Assembly: GCA_013815575.1 (NCBI GenBank)
Contig: JACDFX010000074.1
Coordinates: forward strand, 1-6,771
DNA from: Rubrobacter sp.
Lineage (GTDB): Bacteria > Actinomycetota > Rubrobacteria > Rubrobacterales > Rubrobacteraceae
Direction: 5' to 3'
Length of the DNA stretch: 6,771 bases
Shown here: in pieces, positions 5,582-6,771 of the stretch
How the letters are laid out: each line of letters starts with the position of its first letter
How positions within the stretch are numbered: the first letter of the stretch is position 1
Program-made: the position numbers and the translations under genes
Notes under the pieces: generated by a model
Databases searched by the model: none
What the model was told of the DNA's origin: nothing
The model's input: only the letters and a program-made list of their open reading frames with translations

Positions 5582-6771
5582 CTACTTGTCGCCCTTCAGG
5601 TACTTCTCGAATTCCTCCCAGGGGAGGCAGTTGATGACCCTGTTCTTCTCCACCCAGGCGCGCCGGGCCTGAGAGACGCCGTACTTCATCAGGGAGAGGG
5701 CGCCCTCGTCGTGGGCGTCGGTGTCTATGGTGATGTTGACGCCGGCGGCCATAGCCTCCCTGACGTATGGGGCGGCGAGGTCGAGGCGGTCGGGGTAGGC
5801 GTTCAGCTCCAGGGCCGTGTTCGCGGCCGCGGCCTCCCGGATGAGGCGCGAGACGTCCACCTCGTAGGGCTCGCGGCGGTTCAGGATCCGGCCCGTGGGG
5901 TGGCCGATGACGCGGACGTGCGGGTTGTTCATGGCGCGCACTATACGGTCGGTCATCGCCGACTCGCCCACCCTGAACGAGGTGTGGACGCTGGCTACCA
6001 CGAAGTCCAGCTCGGCGAGCAGGTCGTCCTCGTAGTCGAGGGTGCCGTCCTTGAGAATGTCCACCTCCGAGCCGCAGAGCAGCCGGATCTCACCGTACTT
6101 ATCGTCGGCCCTCCTGACGGCCTCTAACTTCTCCTTGAGGCGCCCGGGCGAGAGCCCGTTGGCCACCCGCAGGCTCTGGGAATGGTCGCAGAAGATGAGG
6201 TACTCGTAGCCAAGGTCGATGGCGGCCTCGGCCATGCTCTCTATCGTCCCCTTGCCGTCTGAGTAATTGGTGTGAACGTGCAGGTCGCCCCTGACGTCCT
6301 CCGTCTCGATAAGGTCGGGGAGTTCGCCCCTCTCGCCGGCCTCGATCTCACCGGCGTCCTCCCGAAGCTCAGGCGGGATAAGGGGCAGGTCCAGTCGTGA
6401 ATACAATTCCTCTTCTGTGGCGACGGGCTCGTACTCGCCGGTCCCGACCCTCGCGAGGCCGTACTCTGAGATGTTTATGCCCATCTTTACCGCCCGCTCG
6501 CGCAGCACAATATTGTGGGCCTGGCCGCCGGTGAAGTGGTGCAGCAAGGAGCCGTAGGCCTCGGGGGCCACGATGCGGAGGTCCACCTCGACCCCGCCCG
6601 TGACGATGTACACCTTTTTCGGGCCGTGGGCCAGGACCTCGTCGGCGAAGGGGGCGTCGGCGAAGGCGTCGGCGAGGGAGGCGGGGTCGGAGCTCGCGGC
6701 GACGACGTCAAGGTCGCCCACCGTCTCCTTCATGCGGCGCAGGGAGCCGGCCAGCTCGGCCTGTTCTGTCG
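5582..6771 (-). CDS. polX: PolX-type DNA polymerase/3'-5' exonuclease with PHP domain (5' part missing)
   Basis: The frame is open to the right edge, so the N-terminus, roughly a third of a usual 570-residue PolX, lies outside; 395 residues are seen. The ATG at 6733 is internal, since conserved AGSLRR precedes it directly. Counting from that Met, the polymerase palm has GSLRRMKETVGDLD with Asp7 and Asp9 and the third acid Asp51 in VEVDLRIV, so the catalytic triad is complete. HHFTGGQAHNIVLRERA (65-81) and ISEYGL (88-93) continue the family pattern. After a linker the PHP domain shows DLHVHTNYSDG (150-160), FCDHSQ (181-186), GSEVDIL (221-227), ASVHTSF (247-253), IGHPTGR (276-282), ELNAYP (309-314) and ITIDTDAHDEGAL (334-346); its metal-binding His, Asp and Glu residues appear intact. 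Bacterial PolX fills short gaps in base excision repair, and the PHP domain gives Mn-dependent 3'-5' exonuclease and AP-endonuclease activity. The methyltransferase gene follows after 5 bases. Confidence 0.95.
   Translation of the reverse strand, partial: TEQAELAGSLRRMKETVGDLDVVAASSDPASLADAFADAPFADEVLAHGPKKVYIVTGGVEVDLRIVAPEAYGSLLHHFTGGQAHNIVLRERAVKMGINISEYGLARVGTGEYEPVATEEELYSRLDLPLIPPELREDAGEIEAGERGELPDLIETEDVRGDLHVHTNYSDGKGTIESMAEAAIDLGYEYLIFCDHSQSLRVANGLSPGRLKEKLEAVRRADDKYGEIRLLCGSEVDILKDGTLDYEDDLLAELDFVVASVHTSFRVGESAMTDRIVRAMNNPHVRVIGHPTGRILNRREPYEVDVSRLIREAAAANTALELNAYPDRLDLAAPYVREAMAAGVNITIDTDAHDEGALSLMKYGVSQARRAWVEKNRVINCLPWEEFEKYLKGDK

Overview
The window is a compact, GC-rich (about two-thirds G+C by eye) bacterial chromosome segment. 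It looks like ordinary housekeeping DNA rather than a mobile or phage region: no transposase, integrase, tRNA, CRISPR array or long repeat is visible. The GTG and TTG starts, the Actinobacteria-type ATP-grasp 'PGM1-related' protein and the style of the proteins suggest an actinobacterium, possibly a Rubrobacter-like lineage. That assignment is from memory of similar proteins and is tentative.

Left part (1-2765): a minus-strand gene open at the left edge encodes an ATP-grasp protein of the peptide-ligase PGM1-related family. It is divergent from the plus-strand purE-purK pair, separated by 73 bases that must carry the promoters for both directions. PurK and PurE act in sequence to convert AIR to CAIR in purine synthesis. 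purK seems to begin at a TTG that overlaps the purE stop codon.

Middle part (2766-4440): a thioredoxin reductase gene (trxB) with its own promoter-like sequence and a good hairpin terminator is followed by a single-domain response regulator of the Rcp1/CheY type. The regulator has a perfect TATAAT box upstream and a GTG start behind a strong Shine-Dalgarno sequence. No histidine kinase is present in the window.

Right part (4477-6771, minus strand): three tightly packed genes read leftward. They are the 3' two-thirds of a PolX-type DNA polymerase with a C-terminal PHP nuclease domain (open at the right edge), a class I SAM methyltransferase resembling CmoM, and a small multidrug resistance transporter of the SugE/Gdx type. 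The polX-methyltransferase gap is 5 bases and the methyltransferase-transporter junction is an ATGA overlap, so they are probably one transcript. It converges with the response regulator gene across 36 bases.

No clearly new system is visible. The points most worth a second look are the poorly understood PGM1-related ATP-grasp gene, the substrate of the CmoM-like enzyme in its polX operon, the Phe in place of the Gdx-typical Trp in the transporter, and the unpartnered response regulator. There is no stretch over 300 bases without a gene.
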